A stretch of DNA of 64,000 bases from Ectobacillus panaciterrae DSM 19096 (GTDB lineage Bacteria; Bacillota; Bacilli; Bacillales; Bacillaceae_G). Positions 17,895 to 25,125 of this stretch are shown in pieces. The notes under the pieces are model-generated. The model was given only the letters and a program-made list of their open reading frames with translations. It was not told the DNA's origin and did not search any database. Made by a program: the position numbers and the translations under genes. Every line of letters starts with the position of its first letter. Position 1 is the first letter of the stretch. The stretch lies in contig NZ_AUMR01000004.1 of NCBI RefSeq assembly GCF_000430785.1, forward strand, positions 62,001 through 126,000, given 5' to 3'.

Positions 17895-19577
17895 ATGAAC
17901 GTTGACATTACGACAGACCGCTCGTGGCACGAAGATTTTTTACAGCGTGTGACAGAAGATGGTCCTTGGACAAACTGGGAACTATACAATCTTGCATATG
18001 AAACTGAAAAGCAGCTCCTCATCCCTTCCTTTGAAGGGCTGCAGGCGCCAAAATTTCTGCCGCATTTAACGCCCCTTCCTCACCAGCTGGAGGTTGCGCG
18101 CACCGTATTGGAAGATATGAACGGAAAGGCGGTTCTTGCCGATGAAGTAGGATTGGGAAAAACGATTGAAGCTGGACTCATTTTAAAAGAATATATGATT
18201 CGCGGACTTGTCAAAAAGGTGCTCATTCTCGTTCCTGCTTCCCTCGTTTCACAGTGGACGTACGAGCTCAACACAAAATTTTATATCCCGGCGGTCGCGC
18301 AGAAAAAAAGCTATTCATGGGAACAAGCTGATGTAATCGTTTCGTCCATTGATACGGCAAAACGTGCACCGCACCGCGACATCGTTTTGAACCTCGAATA
18401 CGACCTTATTATTATTGATGAAGCGCATAAGCTAAAAAATAATAAAACAAAAAACTACGAGTTTGCCCAACTACTAAAAAAAAGATTCTGTCTATTGCTG
18501 ACGGCAACGCCGATTCAAAACAGAATTGATGAAATCTTTAATCTCGTATCGCTATTAAAACCAGGGCATCTTGGCAATCAATCAAACTTCGAGGAGTACT
18601 ACGCCTCTAAAAACCGAACGCTTGAAACAGATCAGCATCTAAAGGAGCTGATCAATAAAGTGATGGTGCGCAATCGCCGCAATGATACAGGAATCGAATG
18701 GCCGAAACGGCACGTCCATACCGAATTTGTCGACTTTAATGACGAAGAACGCGCGCTGTATGATGCAATTTCTAATTGGAAATCTGCAAACGCTTTTACC
18801 TCGGCGTTCTCCTCGCTGACATTAAAGCGAGAAGCCTGCAGCAGCAGGGAAGCTGTATATTTCTCATTAAAGAAATTCGTTGAAAAACGAAAAGCGGAAA
18901 ATCCGGATTATGCAATAGACCCTTATATTGGTGTGCTCATGGAGCATATTAACAGCATCCCGTCCAACTCAAAAGCAAATCGAGCGCTTGAAATCATTAA
19001 AGACATCAATGATAAAGTAGTGATTTTCACAGAATATCGCGCTTCTCAAATGTATCTGCAATGGTTTTTGAAACAGCACGGCATTTCTTCTGTGCCGTTT
19101 CGCGGCGGTTTCAAGCGAGGCAAAAAGGACTGGATGAAGGAGCTGTTTCAAAATCACGCGCAGGTGCTCATCGCAACAGAAGCCGGCGGAGAAGGAATCA
19201 ACCTGCAATTTTGTAATTACATGATTAACTATGACCTGCCGTGGAATCCAATGAGGCTGGAGCAACGCATCGGCCGTATCCATCGCCTCGGCCAGCAAAA
19301 CGATGTGCATATTTATAACATGGCAACCAAGCATACGGTCGAAGAGCATATCCTCAAGCTTCTATATGAAAAAATTGATTTATTTGAACGTGTTATTGGA
19401 GAACTCGATGAAATCCTCACCAGGATCGATATGAAAAACATTGAAGATCATATTCAAGAAATCTTCACCCATTCTAAGAGCGAGGGCGAAATCCGCATCA
19501 AAATGGATAACTTAACATCCATTATCGACTTTGCCCGCCGCAGCGATACAGGAGTCGATCGTTATGCAGCAACATGA
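17895..19577 (+). CDS. yqhH: SNF2-family helicase-like ATPase YqhH
   Basis: A 560-residue Swi2/Snf2 translocase. Visible motifs are the Q-like PLPHQLEVA (60-67), Walker A in DEVGLGKT (83-90), DEAH (175-178), LTATPIQN (202-209), and the C-terminal helicase half with TEAGGEGINLQFCNYMINYD and the arginine-finger motif QRIGRIHRLGQ. It would move on double-stranded DNA or displace bound proteins; the exact substrate is unknown. yqhG overlaps the end. GAGGGTGAGAGC is the ribosome site. Confidence 0.94.
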   Translation: MNVDITTDRSWHEDFLQRVTEDGPWTNWELYNLAYETEKQLLIPSFEGLQAPKFLPHLTPLPHQLEVARTVLEDMNGKAVLADEVGLGKTIEAGLILKEYMIRGLVKKVLILVPASLVSQWTYELNTKFYIPAVAQKKSYSWEQADVIVSSIDTAKRAPHRDIVLNLEYDLIIIDEAHKLKNNKTKNYEFAQLLKKRFCLLLTATPIQNRIDEIFNLVSLLKPGHLGNQSNFEEYYASKNRTLETDQHLKELINKVMVRNRRNDTGIEWPKRHVHTEFVDFNDEERALYDAISNWKSANAFTSAFSSLTLKREACSSREAVYFSLKKFVEKRKAENPDYAIDPYIGVLMEHINSIPSNSKANRALEIIKDINDKVVIFTEYRASQMYLQWFLKQHGISSVPFRGGFKRGKKDWMKELFQNHAQVLIATEAGGEGINLQFCNYMINYDLPWNPMRLEQRIGRIHRLGQQNDVHIYNMATKHTVEEHILKLLYEKIDLFERVIGELDEILTRIDMKNIEDHIQEIFTHSKSEGEIRIKMDNLTSIIDFARRSDTGVDRYAAT

Positions 19578-20364
19578 AATTCATGATTATTTACATCGTT
19601 TCTTCACCGCAAATCATTGCGACATTCTAGAACAAACGGATCATTTTCTAGATGTGCAGCTTACGATTGAAATGGATAAACTATTAATGAACCGCCCTTT
19701 TTATTGGCACTATCTTGAAAAAACAGGCGGGACGCCGAATCCAATGCGCATTACCTTTATTACGGATCAAAATAAAGCTTCAGAGGACTTGAAAGGAGAA
19801 GCTGTTCATTACGGCTCTCCGCGGCTCCATCAAATTTTTAGAACAGCACAGGAGCTTGGTTCTTACATCCGCTTGTATGAAGATGTACGTCCGAACGGGA
19901 ATATAAACGCTCCCCTTCATCCATGGCTCGGCATTAATGTGAAGGTGTCCTATCAATGCGACCGCAAAAAAGATATGCTGTATTCTCTCGGACTTCATCT
20001 TCTTACAGGAACAATGGTGAGCGGCTTTCACGAAACGCTGCAGACCATACCTTTGACTCCGAAAATACCTGACTTTTGCTTTACTTTAAGCCCAATTATT
20101 AAACCGCAAAGCGGACTGATCCGAATGGAAGAAGCGCTGAAAACACTGATTGCCGATGATGATCATACATGGGCAGACGAAGCGAGAGGGCGCTGGCAGC
20201 ACGACTTGCAGCTGTTGAACCAGTTTTACGATGGTATGGATGAAGTGCCGGACAGCTTTAAGGTAGAAAAGCAAGCGCTGCAGGAGCAATATGAACCTAA
20301 AGTTGTCATTAAACTCATTAACGGCGGATTGTTTTACCTGACACAACATCGCATTACTTTATAA
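19564..20364 (+). CDS. yqhG: YqhG-like protein, partner of YqhH
   Basis: A 266-residue protein starting MQQHEIHDYLHRFF; AGGAG lies 9 bases upstream and the gene overlaps yqhH by 14 bases. It is soluble, with no recognised catalytic motif. Tight overlap with yqhH, preserved also in B. subtilis, suggests that the two proteins work together. A terminator follows at once. Confidence 0.9.
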   Translation: MQQHEIHDYLHRFFTANHCDILEQTDHFLDVQLTIEMDKLLMNRPFYWHYLEKTGGTPNPMRITFITDQNKASEDLKGEAVHYGSPRLHQIFRTAQELGSYIRLYEDVRPNGNINAPLHPWLGINVKVSYQCDRKKDMLYSLGLHLLTGTMVSGFHETLQTIPLTPKIPDFCFTLSPIIKPQSGLIRMEEALKTLIADDDHTWADEARGRWQHDLQLLNQFYDGMDEVPDSFKVEKQALQEQYEPKVVIKLINGGLFYLTQHRITL

Positions 20365-20398
20365 GAAGCTCCTTCATTGGGAAGGAGCTTTATTTTTC
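20365..20398 (+). terminator. Terminator of yqhH-yqhG
   Basis: Stem AAGCTCCTTC / GAAGGAGCTT followed by TATTTTT. Confidence 0.9.
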
Positions 20399-20544
20399 TT
20401 ATACAAAAAACTGAACTGCTCTACAGCGCGCATCGCTTCTATTACTTGTTCACTCGTGATTGCCCCCATTAAGCGAATGGATTCATGCGGAAGCGTGGCA
20501 GCCTCTGCAATTTTATGAAGCAAAAGAACGCTACATTTTATCAT
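20374..20544 (-). CDS. Possible small protein, 56 residues
   Basis: A minus-strand frame starting MIKCSVLLLHKIAEA and containing LPHESIRLMGAITSEQVIEA; its composition is protein-like and helical. Against it: the ribosome site is weak, the frame begins 7 bases after the terminator of the upstream gene, and its end overlaps the yqhG terminator. In B. subtilis sinI follows yqhG; the EAATLPHESIR stretch is only faintly like the SinI helix, so I do not name it. It may be a relic. Confidence 0.35.
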   Translation of the reverse strand: MIKCSVLLLHKIAEAATLPHESIRLMGAITSEQVIEAMRAVEQFSFLYKKNKAPSQ

Positions 20545-20550
20545 TTCTTT

Positions 20551-20580
20551 AAAAAAAGCTACTGACCGAAGTCAATAGCC
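20551..20580 (-). terminator. Terminator with TTCG loop
   Basis: GGCTATTGAC-TTCG-GTCAGTAGC followed by seven T on the minus strand (one G-U pair). It ends the transcript of the 48-residue gene. Confidence 0.88.
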
Positions 20581-20726
20581 TACACTTTCCCATTATACTT
20601 TCGTCCATCGTTATGCTCTTCTTGCTGGTGCTGTGTCATACGTTTCTGGTACGCTTTTGTACGGGCGCTTACATGATTTGCATCATTTGGTTCATTCTTT
20701 TTTGAGCCCCCTGCTCCGTTACTCAT
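20580..20726 (-). CDS. Small hydrophilic protein, 48 residues
   Basis: Starts MSNGAGGSKKNEPNDANHVS after GGGAGGTGG. It has no hydrophobic segment and is rich in Asn, Gln, Lys and His, with QKRMTQHQQEEHNDGRKY near the end. The strong ribosome site and dedicated terminator argue for a real gene. Composition is like small spore or stress proteins, but I recognise no family. Confidence 0.6.
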   Translation of the reverse strand: MSNGAGGSKKNEPNDANHVSARTKAYQKRMTQHQQEEHNDGRKYNGKV

Positions 20727-20841
20727 GTCTCCACCTCCCGACATTCAAGTTATTTGTAGGTTATGTTGTCGGGATAAATTTATACATCAACTCCATGCGT
20801 GCTTGATAATCCCCTCCTTTTTCATCATATCTGGTTCTCAT

Positions 20842-20880
20842 CAAAAAAGAAAAGAAGGTGCACCGTATACACCTTCTTGC
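20842..20880 (-). terminator. Terminator of the 75-residue gene
   Basis: Stem AAGAAGGTG / CACCTTCTT followed by TTCTTTTTTG on the minus strand. Confidence 0.85.
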
Positions 20881-21107
20881 TACTCTTCTACATATTTACT
20901 GAACATTTCATACAAACCTTGATTCACAAGATGCGTAATCTGCTCATCCGATTTATAAGGATACCGGTCACGCAAACGAATTGATGCTTTTGCCATCAAG
21001 TTTTCCAGTACAGAACGGCCGCCCTTTCCGTATATCGCCTCCGCGTATTCAATCAGCTTCGTATCCTCTACAGATGCTGGATGATGGTTAAAAAAGAACT
21101 TGTTCAT
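20880..21107 (-). CDS. Hypothetical protein, 75 residues
   Basis: Starts MNKFFFNHHPASVEDTKL with GGGGTG upstream; the ATG 13 codons earlier has no ribosome site. Soluble, helical, with RSVLENLMAKASIRLRDRYP in the middle and an acidic end. No recognised domain. A terminator follows directly. Confidence 0.65.
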   Translation of the reverse strand: MNKFFFNHHPASVEDTKLIEYAEAIYGKGGRSVLENLMAKASIRLRDRYPYKSDEQITHLVNQGLYEMFSKYVEE

Positions 21108-21285
21108 TGTTTCACCCCATTTTTGATAACGTTTACATTTATCCATATGATCAACATATGTTATTCATTTCACAATAATGTATGCCGAATAAAATTTATA
21201 GTTCCATTATAAAACAACATTAGGATTATGCTTACATTTATTTAAGGCGATTTTGTGAACAATTATTTCGAAATACAACCATTAC

Positions 21286-21490
21286 TTGAACTACTCCCAC
21301 TTTCACTTCGTTTAGAAGTGGGAGATTCCTGCGAACACGAAACTCCCCGTAGTTCCTACGGTTCAACATTTTGTATCCTATACGTTGGACACGGCATACG
21401 AACCTACTCTGCTTGGTTTTCGCGACTTCAGTTCGCATGGACGAATGTTGCTTGAACATTTTACGGTACGAAGCATTTCTCGTACCAATC
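21286..21490 (-). mobile_element. IS200/IS605-type right end without tnpB (omega-RNA-like)
   Basis: On the minus strand the sequence carries features of the 3' end of tnpB-type elements: GAAGTCGCGAAAACCAAGCA, AGTAGGTTCG, the GTTGAACCGTAGGAACTACGG hairpin (21347-21361), and the end hairpin CTCCCACTT...AAGTGGGAG (21294-21324), then TTCAA, a typical right-end cleavage site (21290-21286). A further hairpin is at 21465-21486. No transposase or TnpB reading frame exists upstream. The left border is uncertain. Confidence 0.6.
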
Positions 21491-21661
21491 TCATATGTTC
21501 AGTTTTCAATGTGCAATCTGCACAGGGATATTTTACCATGTAAACATGTGTTTTGCTACACAAAAAGCCAATTCATCTCCTACCTATTTGTTGGTGCTAT
21601 GCACCTTTACACAAATTGAGGAAGGAGTCTTCTTGGCTAAAAATGATAAATTATGGAAATT

Positions 21662-21694
21662 AAAAACCGATTGCCCAAATAGCAATCGGTTTTT
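21662..21694 (-). terminator. Terminator of the thioredoxin-like gene
   Basis: Stem AAAAACCGATTGC / GCAATCGGTTTTTT, symmetrical; directly after the gene at 21697. Confidence 0.88.
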
Positions 21695-21696
21695 TA

Positions 21697-22140
21697 TTAT
21701 GCTTCGTTCAATACACGCTCAAGACGTTTACGCAGCATCGCCATGCCGCTTCCGCCTGCTTGAAAGTGGCGAAGCTTTCCTTCTTTATCAAATACATAGT
21801 ATGCAGGTACATATTTGTTTTCAAATGAATCTGTAATCGAATGTGTATTATCCACTAAAACCGGTTGAATAATATCGTGACTTTCTGCCACTTTTTCAAT
21901 TACAGCCAAATCTAAATCATCTTCAGAACGGGGCATATGAATGGCCACTACATTCAGACGATCGTCATATTCATCACGCAGCTCGTTTACTTCCGGCATT
22001 GCTTCCTTACATAAATGGCAGCTTACAGACCAGAAGTGAATTAAAGTTGGAGCATCTCCAATTAAGTCTTCTCTCGTTACTGTGTCATTCAGCACATGAG
22101 TTGCTCCTTCTAAAGATGGCATTGGTTCACGCAGTTTCAT
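21697..22140 (-). CDS. TlpA/ResA-like thioredoxin-fold protein
   Basis: A 147-residue redoxin-type protein with the active site WSVSCHLCKEAMPE (CxxC, residues about 41-44) and a cis-proline region NKYVPAYYVFDKEGK. There is no signal peptide or membrane anchor, so it should act in the cytoplasm as a thiol reductase or peroxidase-like enzyme. GGGGGAG precedes the ATG. The promoter has two inverted repeats resembling PerR/Fur boxes, which fits an oxidative-stress or metal-limited role. Confidence 0.85.
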   Translation of the reverse strand: MKLREPMPSLEGATHVLNDTVTREDLIGDAPTLIHFWSVSCHLCKEAMPEVNELRDEYDDRLNVVAIHMPRSEDDLDLAVIEKVAESHDIIQPVLVDNTHSITDSFENKYVPAYYVFDKEGKLRHFQAGGSGMAMLRKRLERVLNEA

Positions 22141-22189
22141 GAAAACTCCCCCTGTTATATAAACAATATAAATTCTTTATTTAAAATGA

Positions 22190-22204
22190 TTATAATTGTT
22201 ATTA
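22190..22204. promoter_or_regulatory. PerR/Fur-like box 1
   Basis: TTATAATTGTTATTA: 12 of 14 positions fit TTATAAT-N-ATTATAA; it overlaps the -10 of the promoter at 22201-22228. Confidence 0.5.
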
Positions 22205-22228
22205 TATCTACTTCTTTTTTAAAGTCAA
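22201..22228 (-). promoter_or_regulatory. Sigma-A promoter of the thioredoxin-like gene
   Basis: TTGACT and perfect TATAAT separated by 16 bases on the minus strand. Confidence 0.75.
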
Positions 22229-22235
22229 CATTAAA

Positions 22236-22250
22236 TTATAATAATTTTAA
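22236..22250. promoter_or_regulatory. PerR/Fur-like box 2
   Basis: TTATAATAATTTTAA: 13 of 14 positions fit the PerR consensus, just upstream of the -35. Confidence 0.5.
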
Positions 22251-22287
22251 TTTGAATTCTTTTCTCAATTAATGAGGAGGAGCGTAT

Positions 22288-22407
22288 TTACTTCACGCTC
22301 AATATTTGCAGGGCAAATATCATCATAAAGGTAATCCATCCGGTCACCACGCCGATACATAAACTAAACAGCACCATTATTACAATTTGACGCTTCTTTT
22401 TTAACAT
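22288..22407 (-). CDS. Small membrane protein, 39 residues
   Basis: Starts MLKKKRQIVIMVLFSLC after AAGGAG (7-base spacing). A positively charged N-terminus is followed by one long membrane helix (about 8-35) and a short tail. It is downstream of yqzE in the same direction but beyond its terminator. No family recognised. Confidence 0.6.
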   Translation of the reverse strand: MLKKKRQIVIMVLFSLCIGVVTGWITFMMIFALQILSVK

Positions 22408-22462
22408 CACTCTGCTCCTTGTCTTTTTACCATATGTATTTCCATACCTTCTCCTATATACA

Positions 22463-22496
22463 AAAAAAACACCAATTGACTTGGTGTTTTTTTGTA
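22463..22496 (-). terminator. Terminator of the comG-aroK-yqzE region
   Basis: Stem ACACCAA / TTGGTGT flanked by A and T runs, just past the yqzE stop. Confidence 0.85.
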
Positions 22497-22499
22497 TAT

Positions 22500-22706
22500 C
22501 TATTCCGCTCGTTTCTCATCCTGCTCATCAGCCGATTTTCGATACAGTAAAGCAATGCTAAGAGGCAAAACGCCGAACCAGCGGCTCAAAAAGGGTTCTC
22601 TTTCGCTTCGGCGCTGCTGCCGTTTTTGCTTTCGATCTTGCTTTGGGCTGTCCATATATGTCACAAACTGCTGCGTCACAAACTTCACATAATCATTAGT
22701 AGACAT
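22500..22706 (-). CDS. yqzE: YqzE-like protein
   Basis: A 68-residue protein beginning MSTNDYVKFVTQQFVTYMDS with a basic middle (KQDRKQKRQQRRSERE) and FLSRWFGVLPLSIALLYR; this matches the YqzE family found at the end of comG regions. The role is unknown; position next to the DNA-uptake genes is conserved. Confidence 0.85.
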   Translation of the reverse strand: MSTNDYVKFVTQQFVTYMDSPKQDRKQKRQQRRSEREPFLSRWFGVLPLSIALLYRKSADEQDEKRAE

Positions 22707-22755
22707 GTTTGTTCACCGCCAATATAAGGTTCTCTAGTATAGCAGTATGCCCACT

Positions 22756-23250
22756 TTATTTACGTTTAATCGTTTCTTCAATTTCGTTTATAATATCTTC
22801 AATCGCTTTATTTGTTGTGTCTACAGTATAATGAGCTTCCTCATACAAGCTTTGTCTGGAACGAAACAACGCAAAGAAGGACTCCGTTTCTTGAAACAGC
22901 GGTCGTGTTGTATCGCCTCGCAGCCTTTGGACAATATGCTGCGGTTCACAGTATAGATATAACACAGTTCCGTGCTCCTGCATCCAGCGCCGATTCTCTT
23001 CTTTCCCAACAACTCCTCCGCCGGTTGTGATAATGATATTTTCTGCAGGCAACGACTTTAATATATCCGTTTCGTATCGGCGAAAGGCCATTTCCCCCTC
23101 CTGTTCAAAAATTTCACGAACTCGTTTTCCTGTTCTCATCTCTACCTGCTCGTCCGTATCAATTACAGGTACGTTCCATCGTTCGCTCAGCGCTCTGCCA
23201 ATGGTTGTTTTTCCTGACCCCATAAAACCTGTTACATACAAAGCCTTCAT
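22756..23250 (-). CDS. aroK: Shikimate kinase
   Basis: A 164-residue P-loop kinase that phosphorylates shikimate at the 3-OH. Walker A is GFMGSGKTTIGR (8-19), the shikimate-binding DTDEQVE and the RRYE arginine follow, then the GGGVVG motif (77-82), and the lid arginine in LRGDTTRPLF. Normal length. It lies 4 bases downstream of comGG, so it is probably read from the comG transcript too. aroQ is elsewhere in the window. Confidence 0.96.
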   Translation of the reverse strand: MKALYVTGFMGSGKTTIGRALSERWNVPVIDTDEQVEMRTGKRVREIFEQEGEMAFRRYETDILKSLPAENIIITTGGGVVGKEENRRWMQEHGTVLYLYCEPQHIVQRLRGDTTRPLFQETESFFALFRSRQSLYEEAHYTVDTTNKAIEDIINEIEETIKRK

Positions 23251-23254
23251 TGCT

Positions 23255-23623
23255 TTATCTCTCCTCTGACCAATTTATCATCTGTTCTTTGTCCTTATTA
23301 TACTGAAAATTCGCTTTGTATGTCCGGTTTTGTTTCGTTTTGCATTCAACGGCTACTGAAATGATGGATGAACCAGCTGCTGATACATTTGCGCTTCCTT
23401 CCGCATACAAATACGTATGCGAAAATGAGCCGGCTGTTTGTATATCGCTTTTCACATCCTGAATGGTCCGGTACATTAAAACATCAAGAATAAGCATTTC
23501 TTCCGCTTCTTTATAAAACTTTTTCTCCAGCATAAGCAAATTTGCTTCATATATAAGAAAAGCAAAAAGAAAAAAGGAGAATATAATCGTGGCCGGCATT
23601 GTAAAACCTTTCTCCTCTCTCAC
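23255..23623 (-). CDS. comGG: Competence minor pseudopilin ComGG
   Basis: A 122-residue protein with a hydrophobic N-terminal helix (about 8-30) after MREEKGFTMPA, and a small extracellular domain. The GTG start (SD GGAGGGCGG) overlaps the end of comGF. It is the last gene of the pseudopilus operon that lets DNA pass the cell wall. Low sequence conservation; the call is mainly from order. Confidence 0.88.
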   Translation of the reverse strand: MREEKGFTMPATIIFSFFLFAFLIYEANLLMLEKKFYKEAEEMLILDVLMYRTIQDVKSDIQTAGSFSHTYLYAEGSANVSAAGSSIISVAVECKTKQNRTYKANFQYNKDKEQMINWSEER

Positions 23624-24063
23624 GTTCCGCCCTCCAAGGAATGAAATCTTGTAACGCTCCCAATATGCCTTTCATTGTTTACATCCTCAACATGAACGAT
23701 AAGCTTAGCGGGCAATAATTCATACGAAATATTTTTTACATTCTGCAGCAAAATCTCATTGCCTTTATCATTTACTTTTCGAACGAGATAGTTTCCTTGA
23801 ATCACATGCGAAACAAGAATTCCGTTTTCATCGTGTAAAACGAGCTTCCTGTCATATACACTTACCTGCTGTGCTTCACGAAATTCCATTTGGATTTGTT
23901 CTAAATACAAAGTCCATTCAAATGCACTGAATTTCTTCGGGGAAGAAGACTTGAGAATCGGCTGTAAATGCGGCACTGCCATAACGAGAAAAAAGAGGAT
24001 TAAAAGACAAACAAGCATTTCAATGAGCGTAAAGCCGCTCTCACTATTCTTTTCCCCGAACAT
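23620..24063 (-). CDS. comGF: Competence pseudopilin-like ComGF
   Basis: A 147-residue protein with the prepilin motif SGFTLIEMLVCLLIL, cut by ComC between Gly and Phe. The start is the ATG at 24063: AGGAGAG lies 8 bases upstream, while the GTG two codons earlier is too near. The remainder (AFEWTLYLEQIQMEFREAQQ and later strands) fits ComGF. It overlaps comGE and comGG. Confidence 0.9.
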   Translation of the reverse strand: MFGEKNSESGFTLIEMLVCLLILFFLVMAVPHLQPILKSSSPKKFSAFEWTLYLEQIQMEFREAQQVSVYDRKLVLHDENGILVSHVIQGNYLVRKVNDKGNEILLQNVKNISYELLPAKLIVHVEDVNNERHIGSVTRFHSLEGGT

Positions 24064-24388
24064 GTACACATCTCTCCTGACGCTGCTGATTCATATCGTT
24101 CCACATCATGCATACTCGCTTTTCATTGCGTTCTTGCACATCCGTCCACAATACCTCATAAACCGTCCCTGCCACAGCACTTGTAAATGTTTGCGAATAA
24201 GCAGAATCCATATAGTAGGATGAAATCTGCTCTTTTAAGAGCACATGGGCCTCATGACGAATTTGCGTGTTCTTTTCCTCCCTCATGAGCAAAATAACCT
24301 GCGGAAAGACCAGCGTACAAAGGACCATTAAAAGACTGAGCGATGCCATCATCTCCAGCAGGGTGAATCCTTTTTCACATGCGAATAT
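24044..24388 (-). CDS. comGE: Competence minor pseudopilin ComGE, unusual start codon
   Basis: About 114 residues with the prepilin motif CEKGFTLLEMMASLSL. Between the comGD end and this motif the frame has no ATG, GTG or TTG. GGGAGG at 24396-24401 points to ATA (24388, spacing 7) or ATT (24391, spacing 4) as start, giving the leader [M]FACEKG. The nearest TTG upstream would add a leader with no ribosome site. It overlaps comGD by 14 bases, so coupled translation may help. Length fits B. subtilis ComGE (115). Confidence 0.75.
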   Translation of the reverse strand: MFACEKGFTLLEMMASLSLLMVLCTLVFPQVILLMREEKNTQIRHEAHVLLKEQISSYYMDSAYSQTFTSAVAGTVYEVLWTDVQERNEKRVCMMWNDMNQQRQERCVHVRGKE

Positions 24389-24824
24389 AATAGAACCTCC
24401 CTTTCCCAAGCTGGAAGACAACTTTGTATTTCTTGTTTTTGTAGGACACATACATCGTTCCGCCTTTATTGATGTTTCCGTCTGGACCGTAAATAATAGG
24501 AGCGGCCAGCGTATCAAACCTGATTTGTACATCAGGATCATAGTCGCGCACAATAAGTGCTCCTGTATCTCCTTTTGTAATGACATACCGATGGTTTGCA
24601 GCAAACCAATGCAGCCTATGACGAACGTTGTGACTTATCGCAGATTGCTGCATGAACACAAGATCCCGTTGAAACTGTTCCAAAAAATCTTCTGCTTTGC
24701 GGCTTTCGTACTTTGGGTATAAACTGAGCGTGATAATGCTGATTAAAGAAACGATGCTCAGTACAAAAAGCGCTTCTAAAAAGGTAAAGCCCGCTTCTTT
24801 ATGACGCTGGTTTTGATGGATCAT
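24375..24824 (-). CDS. comGD: Competence minor pseudopilin ComGD
   Basis: A 149-residue pseudopilin from MIHQNQRHKEAGFTFLEA (a start 7 codons earlier is possible). The motif AGFTFLEALFVLSIVSL is a typical prepilin site and helix. The rest has GPDGNINKGGTMYVSY and beta-strand segments. Overlaps the end of comGC. Confidence 0.92.
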   Translation of the reverse strand: MIHQNQRHKEAGFTFLEALFVLSIVSLISIITLSLYPKYESRKAEDFLEQFQRDLVFMQQSAISHNVRHRLHWFAANHRYVITKGDTGALIVRDYDPDVQIRFDTLAAPIIYGPDGNINKGGTMYVSYKNKKYKVVFQLGKGRFYYIRM

Positions 24825-25113
24825 TAGCTTCGACTGTTCCGTCATCTTTAACTTGCATCACTTTTCCGTCCGGACATGTGCCTGTTGTGATGTATTTTCC
24901 CGTAACTAAATCAGCAATAGTCGGCAGTTTATTGTCATTATTTAGTTGATAAGCCTGCACCTGTGCCTCTGCAGATTTCATTAGTGCACTGCAGCCTTTT
25001 GCATTTACGGTCTGCTTTTGTGTAACCACACTCGGAATAATTAACAGCAGCAAAACCGAAATCACCACGAGTACCAAAAGCATTTCGAGCAAGGTAAATC
25101 CTTTTTCATTCAT
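24799..25113 (-). CDS. comGC: Major competence pseudopilin ComGC
   Basis: A 104-residue protein: MNEKGFTLLEMLLVLVVISV is a canonical prepilin start, cut after Gly by ComC. KGCSALMKSAEAQVQAYQ and ITTGTCPDGK hold the two cysteines that form the intramolecular disulfide of ComGC. It builds the pseudopilus fibre. The second ATG is chosen since the GGGGG site lies next to the first. Confidence 0.96.
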   Translation of the reverse strand: MNEKGFTLLEMLLVLVVISVLLLLIIPSVVTQKQTVNAKGCSALMKSAEAQVQAYQLNNDNKLPTIADLVTGKYITTGTCPDGKVMQVKDDGTVEANDPSKPAS

Positions 25114-25125
25114 GTTCATTCCCCC

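Noticed and set aside
21378-21563. CADC...CSSN frame as a TnpB zinc-finger tail
   Set aside because: The cysteines do not fit the CxxC...CxxC spacing of TnpB and the frame continues into the RNA-like part.
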